A stretch of 64,000 bases of DNA, taken from contig JAGCPY010000094.1 in NCBI GenBank assembly GCA_017965425.1, positions 33,673 through 97,672 on the forward strand, written 5' to 3'. This document shows, piece after piece, positions 45,881 to 55,670 of the stretch (position 1 is the stretch's first letter; each line of letters starts with the position of its first letter). Below the pieces are notes generated by a model. The model was not told where the DNA came from and ran no database searches. It saw only the letters and a program-made list of their open reading frames with translations. The translations under genes were made by a program, and so were the position numbers. The stretch is from Bacteroidaceae bacterium (GTDB lineage: Bacteria > Bacteroidota > Bacteroidia > Bacteroidales > Bacteroidaceae).

Positions 45881-47092
45881 TCAAATACCAAGTTTCTGGC
45901 GAATGTCGGCGGGAATGGCTTTCTTATTGACAAGGAAATCCATGGTGCGTGCAGCAATGAAAGCTTTCGTCATGTACCAAATGCCTTTATAATCGCCCGT
46001 CTCACCCCATGAGTTCTTGACCATATAGTACTCACGGCCATTCTGATCCTTGGCAAGGCCAAAAATGTGCATACCGTGGTCGTCTGTGAGTTCCCAGTTG
46101 TCGAAATCCTTCTGACGCTGTTCCTGCGTAGGCTTCGCCTCCGGTGCATTCACGCCTAACTCTGTGACAAAATCCCTACGCTCTCCTGGCTTCAGCTTCA
46201 ACCACTTGGCCTGGTCACTGCCCGTGAGGCTTTCACCACTGGACTTGAGGTCGTAAAGAATACCCAAGCCCTGACGCGTGAAGCCATCGTCCGAGACATC
46301 ACCGCCCCAAGCGATTGTATAGTCATTAGCAAGGGCGTTGTCAATGATACGCATCATCTCATCCAGAGGCACATTGTAGCTGTGATCCCAACGCCAGTTG
46401 TCCTGCACTTCGACAGCGAAACTGGTGTAGAAGGGATGATGGGTATAAGACGTGATGCTCACATAGTCATTCCAATCAACGCCTAAACTCTGTGCAAAGG
46501 ATTTCGGGGTGTACTCACGGCCTTGATAGTTGAAACGTTCAGGTGTTTTGCCAAGATAGGCATCGAGAATACCTTGCAGGCCACTCCGCCATTGTGGTGA
46601 GATGGTTTTGGCTTTGCTGGTGGCAACAGCCTTCACATAGGGAGTCATGACAGCAAAAAACTCATTGAAGTTTGCCAAAGTGTCGCCAATCATGGTGCCT
46701 GGCTTTGCCATCGCATCTTCGGGTATGATGCCGTGGTTCTTAATAATCAGCAAGACGTCACCGGCTGAACCTCCCTGAGAGAAATCGCAGTCGCCGTGCA
46801 TCCGGACTGTGACGTCGGCACGCTCCATGTAATCTTTGTTGCAGACAAACATTTCTGCCAAGTCATAGCTCTTGCCTGTGGCTTTCAGGATTTCGCTTTC
46901 AAAAAAGCTCAGAGTGCTGTACGCCCAGCAGGTGCCGCTTCTGTTCTGGTTCTTAACGCTGGTAACGGGAAGTTGCTTCACGATAGTGAACTGTGGTTTG
47001 TTGGACGGAGCCTCCTTCTTCTTGGCGGGCTTTGCTTGGATGCCACTGGCACAGAAGACGGCCAAGAGGGCAATAGATAAAATTTTCTTCAT
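45881..47092 (-). CDS. Secreted C1-family cysteine peptidase (bleomycin hydrolase type)
   Basis: The protein is 403 residues from the ATG at 47092, which begins a clear signal peptide (MKKILSIALLAVFCASGIQA); the longer frame upstream is rejected. The catalytic cysteine is in VKNQNRSGTCWAYSTLSFFE, the histidine in DDHGMHIFGLA and the asparagine in MVKNSWGETGDY. Spacing fits C1B aminopeptidases related to bleomycin hydrolase, here exported. It is the last gene of an operon with an M24 and a C11 peptidase. Confidence 0.88.
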   Translation of the reverse strand: MKKILSIALLAVFCASGIQAKPAKKKEAPSNKPQFTIVKQLPVTSVKNQNRSGTCWAYSTLSFFESEILKATGKSYDLAEMFVCNKDYMERADVTVRMHGDCDFSQGGSAGDVLLIIKNHGIIPEDAMAKPGTMIGDTLANFNEFFAVMTPYVKAVATSKAKTISPQWRSGLQGILDAYLGKTPERFNYQGREYTPKSFAQSLGVDWNDYVSITSYTHHPFYTSFAVEVQDNWRWDHSYNVPLDEMMRIIDNALANDYTIAWGGDVSDDGFTRQGLGILYDLKSSGESLTGSDQAKWLKLKPGERRDFVTELGVNAPEAKPTQEQRQKDFDNWELTDDHGMHIFGLAKDQNGREYYMVKNSWGETGDYKGIWYMTKAFIAARTMDFLVNKKAIPADIRQKLGI

Positions 47093-47172
47093 TTGTGAAT
47101 GTTTTATTTGAAAAGGATTTTGAGATTTACAGGGTTGATAAGATCTGATTGGTTCAGGAGACGTATAAGACG

Positions 47173-48579
47173 TCAACGACGAGCAAGGAACTCTTCAAGT
47201 TCGTCAATATGGTAAGGTATCATCTTCTCGCCAAGGTAGCGGGCACCGTTGGTGGTGATGAGCAGGTCGTCCTCGAGGCGTATGCCGCCAAAGTCCTTGT
47301 AGGTCTCGATGCGGTCGAAGTTGAGGAAGTCCTTGCAATGGCCTGTGGCGCGCCATTCATCGATAAGGGCGGGGATGAAATAGATGCCGGGTTCGTCGGT
47401 CATGACATAACCTTCCTGCAAGCGACGACCGAAACGCAGACAATTAGTGCCGAACTGGTCGAGACGCGGCTGCACCTCTTTGTCAAAGCCGACATACGTC
47501 TGACCTAAGCCTTCCATATCGTGCACGTCCATACCCATAGCATGTCCGAGACCATGAGGGAAGAACATGGCATGGGCGCCGGCTGCGAGGGCGTCGTCGG
47601 TGTTGCCTTTCATCAGGCCTAGTGCCTTCAGACCTTCAGTGATGACTCGGGCTGCCTCGAAGTGAACGTCCCACCATTTCATGCCTGGACGGGCTATCTC
47701 GAAGGCACGATCATGAGCATCGACAACAATCTGGTAGATGTCGCGCTGTCGGGCATCGAAGCGTCCACTGATAGGTGTGGTGCGTGTGTTGTCAGAGCAG
47801 TAGTTCTCGTTGGTCTCAGCACCACAGTCGCACAGCATCAGACGGCCAGCTTCTAACGGAAGCGGCGAAGGATAACCATGCATAATCTCACCATGCATCG
47901 AAAGGATACTCGGGAAACTGACGATGCAGCCTTTGGACGATGCAATGCCGCTAATACGGCCTGCTATCTCTTGTTCGGTAACACCAGGTCGGCACATGCG
48001 CATGGCTGTGGTGTGCATTTCATAGCCTATTGCACAGGCACGTTCTATCTCTGCAATTTCCTCTGGCGTCTTCACAATTCGTTGAGCAACGACAGCCTCG
48101 ATGAGCTTAAGGCTAGCAGCTGCACGCTGGTCACGAGGATGGATGCCGATAAGATCCATGAGTTGGATCATGATGTCATGGCGGTAGGGCGGCAAAAAGT
48201 GTATCTGGCGTCCACGATCGCGGGCGTCAATGATGAGGCTTTCGAGGCGGTTCATAGGAGCACTCTTTGTGGTTCCCGTCTGCTCTGCCATATCAGCCAC
48301 GCTGTCAACGGAGCCGAACCACACGATGTCTTCTATATCAATATCGTTACCAATGAGCCATTCATCGCCTGAGTCTGCATCTATGACGCCTACAAGTCCG
48401 TCACGCTGAAGACCAAAATAGTAGAGGAACGAACTATCCTGACGGAACTTATATCCATTGGATGGATAGTTGACAGGAGATTCGTTGTTACCAAAAAACA
48501 GGATGAGCCCACTACCGACACGTTCGCGCAAGACAGCGCGACGTTCCACATAAGTCTGTTTGTCAAACAACATAATCAA
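47173..48579 (-). CDS. Xaa-Pro aminopeptidase (M24B)
   Basis: This 468-residue enzyme releases N-terminal residues next to proline. The N-terminal creatinase-like domain is followed by the pitta-bread catalytic domain. Metal ligands are visible in LMLCDCGAETNENYCSDNTR (two Asp), FFPHGLGHAMGMDVHD (His), VMTDEPGIYF (Glu) and FGGIRLEDDLLI (Glu). Its ATG overlaps the stop of the small upstream gene by four bases; a second ATG lies two codons in. It lies between C11 and C1 peptidases, suggesting a shared peptide-use role. Confidence 0.92.
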   Translation of the reverse strand: MIMLFDKQTYVERRAVLRERVGSGLILFFGNNESPVNYPSNGYKFRQDSSFLYYFGLQRDGLVGVIDADSGDEWLIGNDIDIEDIVWFGSVDSVADMAEQTGTTKSAPMNRLESLIIDARDRGRQIHFLPPYRHDIMIQLMDLIGIHPRDQRAAASLKLIEAVVAQRIVKTPEEIAEIERACAIGYEMHTTAMRMCRPGVTEQEIAGRISGIASSKGCIVSFPSILSMHGEIMHGYPSPLPLEAGRLMLCDCGAETNENYCSDNTRTTPISGRFDARQRDIYQIVVDAHDRAFEIARPGMKWWDVHFEAARVITEGLKALGLMKGNTDDALAAGAHAMFFPHGLGHAMGMDVHDMEGLGQTYVGFDKEVQPRLDQFGTNCLRFGRRLQEGYVMTDEPGIYFIPALIDEWRATGHCKDFLNFDRIETYKDFGGIRLEDDLLITTNGARYLGEKMIPYHIDELEEFLARR

Positions 48580-48851
48580 ATATCTTTTTGTATATCATTT
48601 TGTTGTAATATCAGCTTTTGCCTGACGGCTTCCAAAACAGCATATTCACCACTGAAAATATTTTTCTTATGCATTCTCCCACGCAGAACATGTATCATTC
48701 GGCGCACGGTTGCCGGCAAGTCTGGAAAGTACAGCGAATAGATTTTGATGGATTGCGGTAACTGATCCATACGCTCCTCGAACCAACGGAAGCACTCTTC
48801 GCTTTCCTTGGTACTCACATTTTTCTTATAATATATATTCTCTGGCATCAC
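48576..48851 (-). CDS. Conserved hypothetical protein, about 91 residues
   Basis: This small soluble protein starts MMPENIYYKKNVSTKESEE and contains WFEERMDQLPQSI and PDLPATVRRMIHVLRG. The latter patterns occur in short Bacteroidales proteins whose function I do not know. It is tightly placed: five bases after the C11 peptidase stop, and overlapping the M24 gene by four bases. The operon position supports it as a real gene. Confidence 0.65.
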   Translation of the reverse strand: MMPENIYYKKNVSTKESEECFRWFEERMDQLPQSIKIYSLYFPDLPATVRRMIHVLRGRMHKKNIFSGEYAVLEAVRQKLILQQNDIQKDI

Positions 48852-48856
48852 TCAAT

Positions 48857-50092
48857 TTACCATCCAGTTTGATCGAACCCAACTGCCTTCGCCCATTCCA
48901 AAGTCCTATAGTTGTCCGTCCATCCTCTCGATTCATAGCTCTCATTCGGGACAAACATGGACACGCCACCACAATGCTCAATGTCATTCATCTCCATTGA
49001 CCTCATACTATACCCTGTTGTCCATCGAGGAGTCAACGCCACCAAGGGGACAGCTTTTTCATAGGCTTTCAGCCAAGTGGTGTAGTCACTTTCGGAAAGG
49101 TTCTTATACATCAAGTTCTTCATGTCATAACATTCCGTGAAAGAACCCCAACGTACAGGGTTTGCATAATATTGAACGAATGAGCAATCTGGGATAGAAC
49201 GCAAACCGAACAATTGTTGTATCAATGGGTAAGTAGCTTCAGCTAACTGTTCTAAGAAATCTGTGCAGATCATTGAGATTTCTGCGCCTGCAAAACTCCA
49301 ATGGCCACGGCCGTTCACATAATAATCCACATAATCCATGACCACCTTCTCCACATCGGCAGGTACGGAGCACATCGGCACCAAAACATTTTGGTAAGGC
49401 GCTCCGGTCCCAGGAATCTCAGCGGGAGAAGAAATAATATAGTCTGCCACACGACGTAGTTCATAAGCCACCTCTATGCTTTGCATGAAACAAGCATCGG
49501 CAATGATGAAGTCAAAATGTGGAAGACCTTCCAGAATGCGAGCCAACGTGGGGATGTTCATCTCTGAGCCATCATCAGTGGCTGTACGGTTTCCACTCTC
49601 TTTGCCAAATGAACGACGTTGGACGGCCTTGGCTTCTGGCGAATAGAAACGCCAACCAGAGGCATGACTCCATAACACAAGGCCATAATGACGTGACGGA
49701 TAGGTCTCAACAATCCAGTGCAGAATGGCATCCATCTGGGCACTATCTGTAGAGGAAACGTTTTCTTCAAAGGTTTTGACCACATGCATCGACTCGTTCC
49801 TACGCCCCACGCTAATACGAGAACTCCTCACATTATCGAGGAACATCACCACACGCGCTGATTCTGGAATGCTGTCAATGGCCTCAATAATCTCCAAAGA
49901 ATCCTCCAACGAATATCTCGATAAGGAGTTCTCGGCAGCCATGTAGAAGATGACAGTCTGCATAAGCGTATCACCAGGCGCACCATATATAGGCGGACGA
50001 GGTGGCTCGTCTTCTTGATGGCAGGCAACCATACTAATGGCCACCATCCCCAACGCACAAATATAATTAAGGTGTAATCGCAACTGATACAT
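48857..50092 (-). CDS. Clostripain-family (C11) peptidase lipoprotein
   Basis: The protein is 411 residues from the ATG at 50092, with a lipoprotein signal and lipobox SMVAC near residue 24. C11 peptidases cut after Arg or Lys. The catalytic histidine is in YGLVLWSHASGWRFY near residue 141 and the cysteine in FIIADACFMQSIEVAYEL near 199, with ISSPAEIPGTGAPY after it. A -7 element (TATTTTTG, minus strand 50100-50107) lies only seven bases from the ATG. It is the first gene of the peptidase operon. Confidence 0.87.
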   Translation of the reverse strand: MYQLRLHLNYICALGMVAISMVACHQEDEPPRPPIYGAPGDTLMQTVIFYMAAENSLSRYSLEDSLEIIEAIDSIPESARVVMFLDNVRSSRISVGRRNESMHVVKTFEENVSSTDSAQMDAILHWIVETYPSRHYGLVLWSHASGWRFYSPEAKAVQRRSFGKESGNRTATDDGSEMNIPTLARILEGLPHFDFIIADACFMQSIEVAYELRRVADYIISSPAEIPGTGAPYQNVLVPMCSVPADVEKVVMDYVDYYVNGRGHWSFAGAEISMICTDFLEQLAEATYPLIQQLFGLRSIPDCSFVQYYANPVRWGSFTECYDMKNLMYKNLSESDYTTWLKAYEKAVPLVALTPRWTTGYSMRSMEMNDIEHCGGVSMFVPNESYESRGWTDNYRTLEWAKAVGFDQTGW

Positions 50093-50099
50093 GAGGCCG

Positions 50100-50107
50100 C
50101 AAAAATA
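50100..50107 (-). promoter_or_regulatory. -7 element of the peptidase operon
   Basis: The minus strand reads TATTTTTG, seven bases before the C11 start codon, so the leader is a few bases at most. Confidence 0.5.
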
Positions 50108-50183
50108 CATATTTTTATTGAAAGCACACACTAAAACATATAACAATTTCGTTTATTTAATAAAAATCGTCTCTTTTGACTCC

Positions 50184-51341
50184 ATGCAGTGGACTGACAG
50201 AATACGTCAAGTAAAGATTCTCCTTGTCATTGCGGCTGTTATCATTTGCGTCGCATCTCTCACCTGGTCCCACTTCCTCGTCAGCGACCTCTCCCAAGAG
50301 GAACACCGCAAAATGGAAGTGTGGGCAGAGGCCATGCGCTCATTGGGTAGTGCCGATGAACAGACAGACCTGACGCTTGTCCTGAAAGTCATCAATGGCA
50401 ATAACACCATCCCTGTCATTGTCTTAAATGCCGACGGCAGCGTTCAGACCTACCGCAATCTGCAACTACACAACGAAACGGCCAACGCCATTAACGCCGA
50501 AGTACAACAATTAGCCAAGCACATGAAGGAGGATGAGCGTGTCATCCGCATTTATCTCGATGATAACGAGTTTATGGAAATTTGCTACGACGAGAGCATC
50601 ATGCTTAAACGTCTGGCACGATATCCTTATATTCAACTGGGTATCGTACTCATTTTTGTCGTTGTGGCCATCTTTGCCCTCCTCAGCAGCAAACGCGCCG
50701 AGCAGAACAAGGTGTGGGTGGGCCTATCCAAGGAAACAGCCCACCAGTTAGGCACCCCCATCAGTTCTCTCATGGCATGGACACAGGTCCTGCGCGAGAC
50801 ATACCCCGATGACGAGCTGCTGCCGGAAATGGATAAAGATGTCAAACGTTTGCAAATGATCGCCGAGCGTTTCTCGAAAATCGGCTCTCTGCCAGAGCCT
50901 CAGCCCGAGAACCTCAATGAAGTCATCGCTCACGTCGTGGATTATATCGGACGTCGCACAAGCAACCGTGTCATCATTACCCCCCGTCTGCCAGAACAGC
51001 CACTCTATGTGAGCATGTGTGCACCGCTCTTTGAATGGGTGGTCGAGAACCTATGCAAAAATGCCGTCGATGCAATGGACGGACAAGGAAACATCACCAT
51101 CACGGCACAAGAAGAGTCCACCCGTTATGTTGTTGAAGTGGCCGATACAGGCAAAGGTATCTCCAAGAGCCATTTCAACAGCGTCTTCCAACCAGGTTTC
51201 ACCACCAAGAAACGAGGATGGGGGCTTGGCCTCTCACTGGCCAAACGCATCGTCGAGGAGTATCACGGCGGTCGAATATTCGTGAAAGGTTCCGAAATTG
51301 GGAAAGGTACCACTTTCCGCATTGAATTGAAGAAGAATTGA
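50184..51341 (+). CDS. Membrane sensor histidine kinase
   Basis: The protein is 385 residues from the ATG at 50184 (MQWTDRIRQVK). Two membrane helices (about 11-31 and 148-170) flank a small external sensor domain. The phosphoacceptor is in AHQLGTPISSLMAW near residue 190. The ATPase domain has N box ENLCKNAVDAM near 292, G1 VADTGKGI and G2 GWGLGLSLAKRI. No response regulator is adjacent, so it is an orphan by position. The cue is unknown. Confidence 0.88.
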   Translation: MQWTDRIRQVKILLVIAAVIICVASLTWSHFLVSDLSQEEHRKMEVWAEAMRSLGSADEQTDLTLVLKVINGNNTIPVIVLNADGSVQTYRNLQLHNETANAINAEVQQLAKHMKEDERVIRIYLDDNEFMEICYDESIMLKRLARYPYIQLGIVLIFVVVAIFALLSSKRAEQNKVWVGLSKETAHQLGTPISSLMAWTQVLRETYPDDELLPEMDKDVKRLQMIAERFSKIGSLPEPQPENLNEVIAHVVDYIGRRTSNRVIITPRLPEQPLYVSMCAPLFEWVVENLCKNAVDAMDGQGNITITAQEESTRYVVEVADTGKGISKSHFNSVFQPGFTTKKRGWGLGLSLAKRIVEEYHGGRIFVKGSEIGKGTTFRIELKKN

Positions 51342-51423
51342 ATTGAACGCCCCCTTTTCGACCCCGAAAATGCAAAAAACATTAAACTTTAAACCCTAAT
51401 CTTTAAACTTTTTGCATTTATCC

Positions 51424-51454
51424 TTTGCCACACGGAAAAAAACTCTTACCTTTG
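51424..51454 (+). promoter_or_regulatory. Promoter of the DUF177-rpmF-fabH-era-der unit
   Basis: TTTG at 51424 and TACCTTTG at 51447-51454 are 19 bases apart. The ATG is only eight bases after the -7 element, so the leader is minimal. Confidence 0.75.
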
Positions 51455-51462
51455 CCGCCCGT

Positions 51463-51984
51463 ATGGACACATCGAGCCGTTTTAAGATTGATTTCAGAGA
51501 TATACCGACTGACGGCGACGTGCGCAGTTGGCATCTCGACGACCAATTCTTCGGCGCGCTTGACGAGCAGGAGATTGAGCACGGGAACCTCGATGCCACA
51601 CTTCATGTGAACAAGATCGCGGGGGCGTTCGAACTCATCTGCGAAGTGAAGGGAGAAGTAGAGATACCGTGTGACCGATGTCTGGAACTGATGACACAAG
51701 ACATTGAAGCCTCCGATACGCTTCACGTCCGAATCGGCAATACACGGGAAGACGACGGTGATGTCATCACCATTCCCGACGACGACCCCACATTGGATGT
51801 GGCATGGAACCTATATGAGACCATCGCATTGGCTATCCCCATCAGCCATGTCCACCCCAACGGGAAGTGTGCGGCAGATATGACCGACATCCTCTCCCAC
51901 CACAGCTCACAAGCTGTCACAGACGATGAAGAGCCATCTCCGTCGGATTCACGATGGGAAGCGCTTCGCAGCCTGTTGAACTGA
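51463..51984 (+). CDS. DUF177 (YceD-like) protein
   Basis: The protein is 173 residues from the ATG at 51463 (MDTSSRFKID). DUF177 proteins are found beside rpmF across bacteria and are tied to 23S rRNA or large-subunit assembly. The conserved core VKGEVEIPCDRCLELM is near residue 67. The tail SRWEALRSLLN is the usual family ending. It is the first gene of a ribosome, lipid and GTPase cluster conserved in Bacteroidales. Confidence 0.88.
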   Translation: MDTSSRFKIDFRDIPTDGDVRSWHLDDQFFGALDEQEIEHGNLDATLHVNKIAGAFELICEVKGEVEIPCDRCLELMTQDIEASDTLHVRIGNTREDDGDVITIPDDDPTLDVAWNLYETIALAIPISHVHPNGKCAADMTDILSHHSSQAVTDDEEPSPSDSRWEALRSLLN

Positions 51985-52028
51985 TAACAAAAGACAAAAG
52001 ACAACAACATATTAAAATTCATATTACT

Positions 52029-52211
52029 ATGGCACATCCTAAAAGAAGACAATCCAAGACACGCACTCTCAAGCGCAGAACTCATGACAAGGCAGTAGCA
52101 CCCGCATTGGCAGTATGCCCCAACTGCGGTGAGTTCCACATCTACCACACCGTATGCCCCGCCTGCGGTTACTACCGTGGCAAGGTGGCTATTGAGAAAG
52201 AAGAAGCGTAA
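52029..52211 (+). CDS. rpmF: Ribosomal protein bL32
   Basis: This 60-residue protein opens MAHPKRRQSKTRTLKRRTHD and has two zinc-binding CxxC pairs (CPNC and CPAC, near residues 30 and 43), so it is the zinc-dependent form. The ATG at 52029 follows DUF177 by 44 bases. A family C repeat lies between it and fabH. Confidence 0.96.
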   Translation: MAHPKRRQSKTRTLKRRTHDKAVAPALAVCPNCGEFHIYHTVCPACGYYRGKVAIEKEEA

Positions 52212-52224
52212 ACAAATTCTGAGC

Positions 52225-52346
52225 CTCACCTCCAACCCCTCTCCAAGGGGAGAGGAGAGTATATACTTTTATTGGCGGTGAACGTCGAAAGTTATTACTC
52301 CCCTTTTCCTTCCATAGAGGGGTTGGAGGTGAGGTCTTTTATATAA
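52225..52346. repeat. Family C BIME-like element between rpmF and fabH
   Basis: Two palindromic arms in opposite orientation, about 52225-52267 and 52295-52342, share outer edges CCTCACCTCCAACCCCTCT and its complement. Their inner edges are GTATATAC and GTTATTAC around about 28 bp. The layout equals that of the recQ element turned round. It could act as an mRNA-processing or attenuation structure between the two genes. Confidence 0.7.
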
Positions 52347-52351
52347 TGATT

Positions 52352-53350
52352 ATGGATAAATTACATGCCATTATCACAGGCATTGGCGGCTATGTTCCAG
52401 ATTACATTCTGACAAACGATGAGTTGAGCCGCATGGTGGACACCTCTGACGAATGGATCATGACCCGCATCGGTGTCAAAGAGCGTCGCATTCTCAATGA
52501 GGAAGGACTTGGCGCCAGCTACATGGCGCGCAAGGCTGTCAAGCAATTATTGGAAAAGACCGACACCGACCCGCTTAGCGTCGATGCCGTCATCTGCTCC
52601 ACCTCCACCAGTGACTATCATTTCCCATCCACAGCCAGCATTGTTCTCGGAAAATGCGGAATGACGAATGCACACGCCTTCGATCTCTCTGCAGCCTGTT
52701 CGGGCTGGCTCTTTGCCATGGACCAGGCTACCTGCATGATTGAAAGCGGACGATATAAGAAAATCGTGGTCGTCGGTGCCGACAAGATGTCCAGCATCCT
52801 CGACTACACCGACCGCCAGACGTGCCCCATCTTCGGTGACGGTGCCGCAGCCGCACTCGTGGAGCCCACGACAGAAGACCTCGGATGGCAAGACAGCTAC
52901 CTCCGCACTGATGGCCAAGGACTTCCGTTCCTCTGCTTAAAAGCTGGCGGTTCGGCCACTCCCCCATCCTACTTCACCCTCGAACATCGGATGCACTATC
53001 TGCACCAGGAAGGAAGGACGGTCTTCAAGTTCGCTGTGACCAACATGTCCGATGCCGTTGCCCTCGTGGCCGAGCGCAATGGACTCAATAAAGACAACAT
53101 CGACTGGGTCATCCCCCATCAAGCCAACATCCGCATTATTGAGGCCGTGGCCAAACGTTTGGAACTGCCCATGGAAAAAGTGATGCTGAACATTCAGAAA
53201 TACGGCAACACCTCCAGCGGCACCCTTCCCCTCGCCCTTTGGGACTATGAGAAACAACTGAAGAAAGGCGACAACCTGATCTTTACAGCCTTTGGTGCCG
53301 GCTTCACATGGGGCGCGGCTTACATGAAATGGGGATATGATGGAAAATAA
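52352..53350 (+). CDS. fabH: 3-oxoacyl-[ACP] synthase III
   Basis: FabH starts fatty acid synthesis by joining acetyl-CoA to malonyl-ACP. The 332-residue protein has the catalytic triad: Cys in [14 protein letters not shown] near residue 112, His in [12 protein letters not shown] near 254 and Asn in [12 protein letters not shown] near 285. I use the ATG at 52352 ([18 protein letters not shown]) because it matches relatives; another ATG lies six bases upstream. plsX is missing from the usual rpmF-plsX-fabH order. Its stop overlaps era. Confidence 0.94.
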   Translation: MDKLHAIITGIGGYVPDYILTNDELSRMVDTSDEWIMTRIGVKERRILNEEGLGASYMARKAVKQLLEKTDTDPLSVDAVICSTSTSDYHFPSTASIVLGKCGMTNAHAFDLSAACSGWLFAMDQATCMIESGRYKKIVVVGADKMSSILDYTDRQTCPIFGDGAAAALVEPTTEDLGWQDSYLRTDGQGLPFLCLKAGGSATPPSYFTLEHRMHYLHQEGRTVFKFAVTNMSDAVALVAERNGLNKDNIDWVIPHQANIRIIEAVAKRLELPMEKVMLNIQKYGNTSSGTLPLALWDYEKQLKKGDNLIFTAFGAGFTWGAAYMKWGYDGK

Positions 53351-54230
53351 GCATAAATCTGGTTTCGTCAACATTGTCGGAAATCCGAATGTCGGCAAGA
53401 GCACGCTCATGAACCTCCTCGTGGGTGAACGCATCAGCATTGCCACATTCAAGGCACAGACAACACGTCATCGCATCATGGGTATTCTCAATACCCCCGA
53501 CATGCAGATATGCTTCTCCGATACGCCCGGCGTGCTCAAGCCCAACTATAAGTTGCAAGAGCAAATGCTACAGTTCTCGGAGAGTGCACTGCAAGATGCC
53601 GATATCCTGCTCTATGTGACCGACATGGTTGAGAAACCAGACAAAAACGAGGACTTCCTTCAGAAAGTACAGAAGATGGATGTCCCCATTCTCGTGCTCA
53701 TCAACAAGATTGACCTCAGCAATCAGCAAGCGCTCGTACAAAAGGTCGATGAGTGGCATGCTGTACTGCCCAAGGCTGAGATCTACCCTATTTCCGCTCT
53801 CCATAAATTTGGTGTGGACACCGTCCTCGCCCGCATCAAGGAATTGCTGCCCGAGTCACCCGCCTATTTCGACAAAGATGCGTGGACCGACAAACCGGCC
53901 CGTTTCTTCGTCACCGAGATTATCCGCGAGAAGATCCTCCTTTACTATGACAAGGAGATACCCTATTCTGTGGAAGTTGTCGTCGAGCAATTCAAAGAAA
54001 AAGACGACATCATCCGCATCGAGGCTGTCATCTACGTGGAGCGCGAGTCACAGAAAGGCATCATCATTGGTCATCAAGGTGTCGCCCTCAAACGTGTCAG
54101 CACCGAGGCTCGCCGTGAGCTCGAACGTTTCTTCGGCAAGAAAATTTTCCTCCAGTGCTTCGTCAAGGTCGATAAGGACTGGCGCAGCAGCGACAAAGCC
54201 ATGCGACAATACGGCTATAATCTTGATTAA
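53337..54230 (+). CDS. era: GTPase Era
   Basis: Era binds the 3' end of 16S rRNA in small-subunit assembly. The 297-residue protein has G1 [10 protein letters not shown]3 DTPG, G4 NKID and a C-terminal KH domain with [20 protein letters not shown]. Two adjacent ATG codons (53337 and 53340) can serve as the start. The gene overlaps the fabH 3' end by 14 bases. Confidence 0.96.
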   Translation: MMENKHKSGFVNIVGNPNVGKSTLMNLLVGERISIATFKAQTTRHRIMGILNTPDMQICFSDTPGVLKPNYKLQEQMLQFSESALQDADILLYVTDMVEKPDKNEDFLQKVQKMDVPILVLINKIDLSNQQALVQKVDEWHAVLPKAEIYPISALHKFGVDTVLARIKELLPESPAYFDKDAWTDKPARFFVTEIIREKILLYYDKEIPYSVEVVVEQFKEKDDIIRIEAVIYVERESQKGIIIGHQGVALKRVSTEARRELERFFGKKIFLQCFVKVDKDWRSSDKAMRQYGYNLD

Positions 54231-54242
54231 GAAAAATGAATA

Positions 54243-54338
54243 GTGAAAAGTGGAGAATGAACTTCACTTGACACTTGACATTGGACATTTGATATCAACG
54301 GGAACTCTTTTTTCACTTTTCACACTTTCACTTTTCAC
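54243..54338. repeat. AT-rich inverted repeat between era and der
   Basis: GTGAAAAGTG (54243-54252) faces two copies of its complement CACTTTTCAC (54314-54323 and 54329-54338). Between them CACTTGACACTTGACA-type short repeats occur. This kind of repeat is common between genes in Bacteroidales; no function is clear. Confidence 0.5.
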
Positions 54339-54347
54339 AATAAAGCC

Positions 54348-55655
54348 ATGCTCGTAGCCATCGTAGGACGTCCCAATGTGGGCAAGTCCACCCTCTTTAA
54401 CCGCCTGACAAAAACCCGTCACGCCATTGTCTCCGAGGAGGCAGGCACAACGCGCGACCGCCAGTACGGCAAGTGCGAATGGGTGGGTCGTGAATTCTCC
54501 GTCGTCGATACCGGCGGCTGGGTTGTCAACTCCGACGATATTTTTGAGGAGGAAATCCGCAAACAAGTCACTCTCGCCACCGAAGAGGCCGATGTCATCC
54601 TCTTTCTCGTGGACATCAACACGGGTGTCACGGATCTTGACGAAGCCGTCGCCAGCATTCTTCGCCGTTCCCCGAAACCCGTCATTCTCGTAGCCAACAA
54701 GACCGACAACAGTGACCAGCAATGGCAGGCCGCCGACTTTTACAGCCTTGGTCTGGGCGACCCCTTCTGCATCAGTTCTGCCACAGGAAGCGGAACGGGT
54801 GACCTCTTGGACCTGGTGCTGGAGAAGATGCCCCAAACCGATGTGCTGCAAGAAGAGCTCAACCTCCCGCGCATAGCTGTTGTGGGACGACCCAACGTGG
54901 GCAAGAGCAGCCTCACCAACGCGTTTATCGGCGAGGAGCGACACATCGTCACCGACATTGCCGGCACAACACGCGATAGCATCTACACCCACTACCAGAA
55001 GTTCGGCTTCGACTTCCTCCTCGTCGATACAGCAGGCATCCGTCGCAAGTCTAAGGTCAACGAAGACCTGGAGTTCTACAGCGTCATGCGCAGCATCCGA
55101 GCCATCGAAAATTCCGATGTCTGCATCCTCATGCTGGATGCCACACGGGGTATTGAAGCACAAGACCTCAACATTTTCCAGCTCATTCAGCGCAACCAGA
55201 AAGGACTGGTTGTGGTTGTCAATAAATGGGATCTTGTTGAGGACAAGTCCAACACCGCCATCAAATACTTCGAAGACACCATCCGCAATCGCATGGCGCC
55301 TTTCACGGACTTCGACATCATCTTTGCCTCCGCCCTCACCAAGCAACGCATCTTCAAGGTGCTGGAAACGGCTGCCGAAGTCGAGAAGCACCGTCGCGCC
55401 CGCATAGGTACCACTAAATTAAATCAAGAGATGCTGCCGCTCATCGAAGCCTACCCACCGCCATCCATGAAAGGCAAGTACATCAAAATCAAGTACTGTT
55501 CGCAACTGCCCGACACTCGCATCCCCAGTTTTGTTTTCTACGCTAACCTGCCGCAATACGTCAAGGAACCTTACAAGCGTTTCCTCGAAAACAAAATCCG
55601 CGAACGGTGGAACTTCACCGGTACCCCCATGAACATCTTCATTCGAAAGAAATAA
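54348..55655 (+). CDS. der: Ribosome-associated GTPase Der (EngA)
   Basis: Der is a double GTPase needed for 50S assembly. The 435-residue protein has two G domains: [14 protein letters not shown] and NKTD in the first (residues about 1-160), and [14 protein letters not shown] and NKWD in the second (about 177-350). A KH-like C-terminal domain follows. It lies about 118 bases after era, beyond a short inverted repeat, and 15 bases before the secreted endonuclease gene. Confidence 0.96.
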   Translation: MLVAIVGRPNVGKSTLFNRLTKTRHAIVSEEAGTTRDRQYGKCEWVGREFSVVDTGGWVVNSDDIFEEEIRKQVTLATEEADVILFLVDINTGVTDLDEAVASILRRSPKPVILVANKTDNSDQQWQAADFYSLGLGDPFCISSATGSGTGDLLDLVLEKMPQTDVLQEELNLPRIAVVGRPNVGKSSLTNAFIGEERHIVTDIAGTTRDSIYTHYQKFGFDFLLVDTAGIRRKSKVNEDLEFYSVMRSIRAIENSDVCILMLDATRGIEAQDLNIFQLIQRNQKGLVVVVNKWDLVEDKSNTAIKYFEDTIRNRMAPFTDFDIIFASALTKQRIFKVLETAAEVEKHRRARIGTTKLNQEMLPLIEAYPPPSMKGKYIKIKYCSQLPDTRIPSFVFYANLPQYVKEPYKRFLENKIRERWNFTGTPMNIFIRKK

Positions 55656-55670
55656 ACCGCCTTCCCAGCT

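Noticed and set aside
54264-55391. 375-codon minus-strand frame opposite der
   Set aside because: Antisense shadow of a conserved GTPase gene in a high-GC region.
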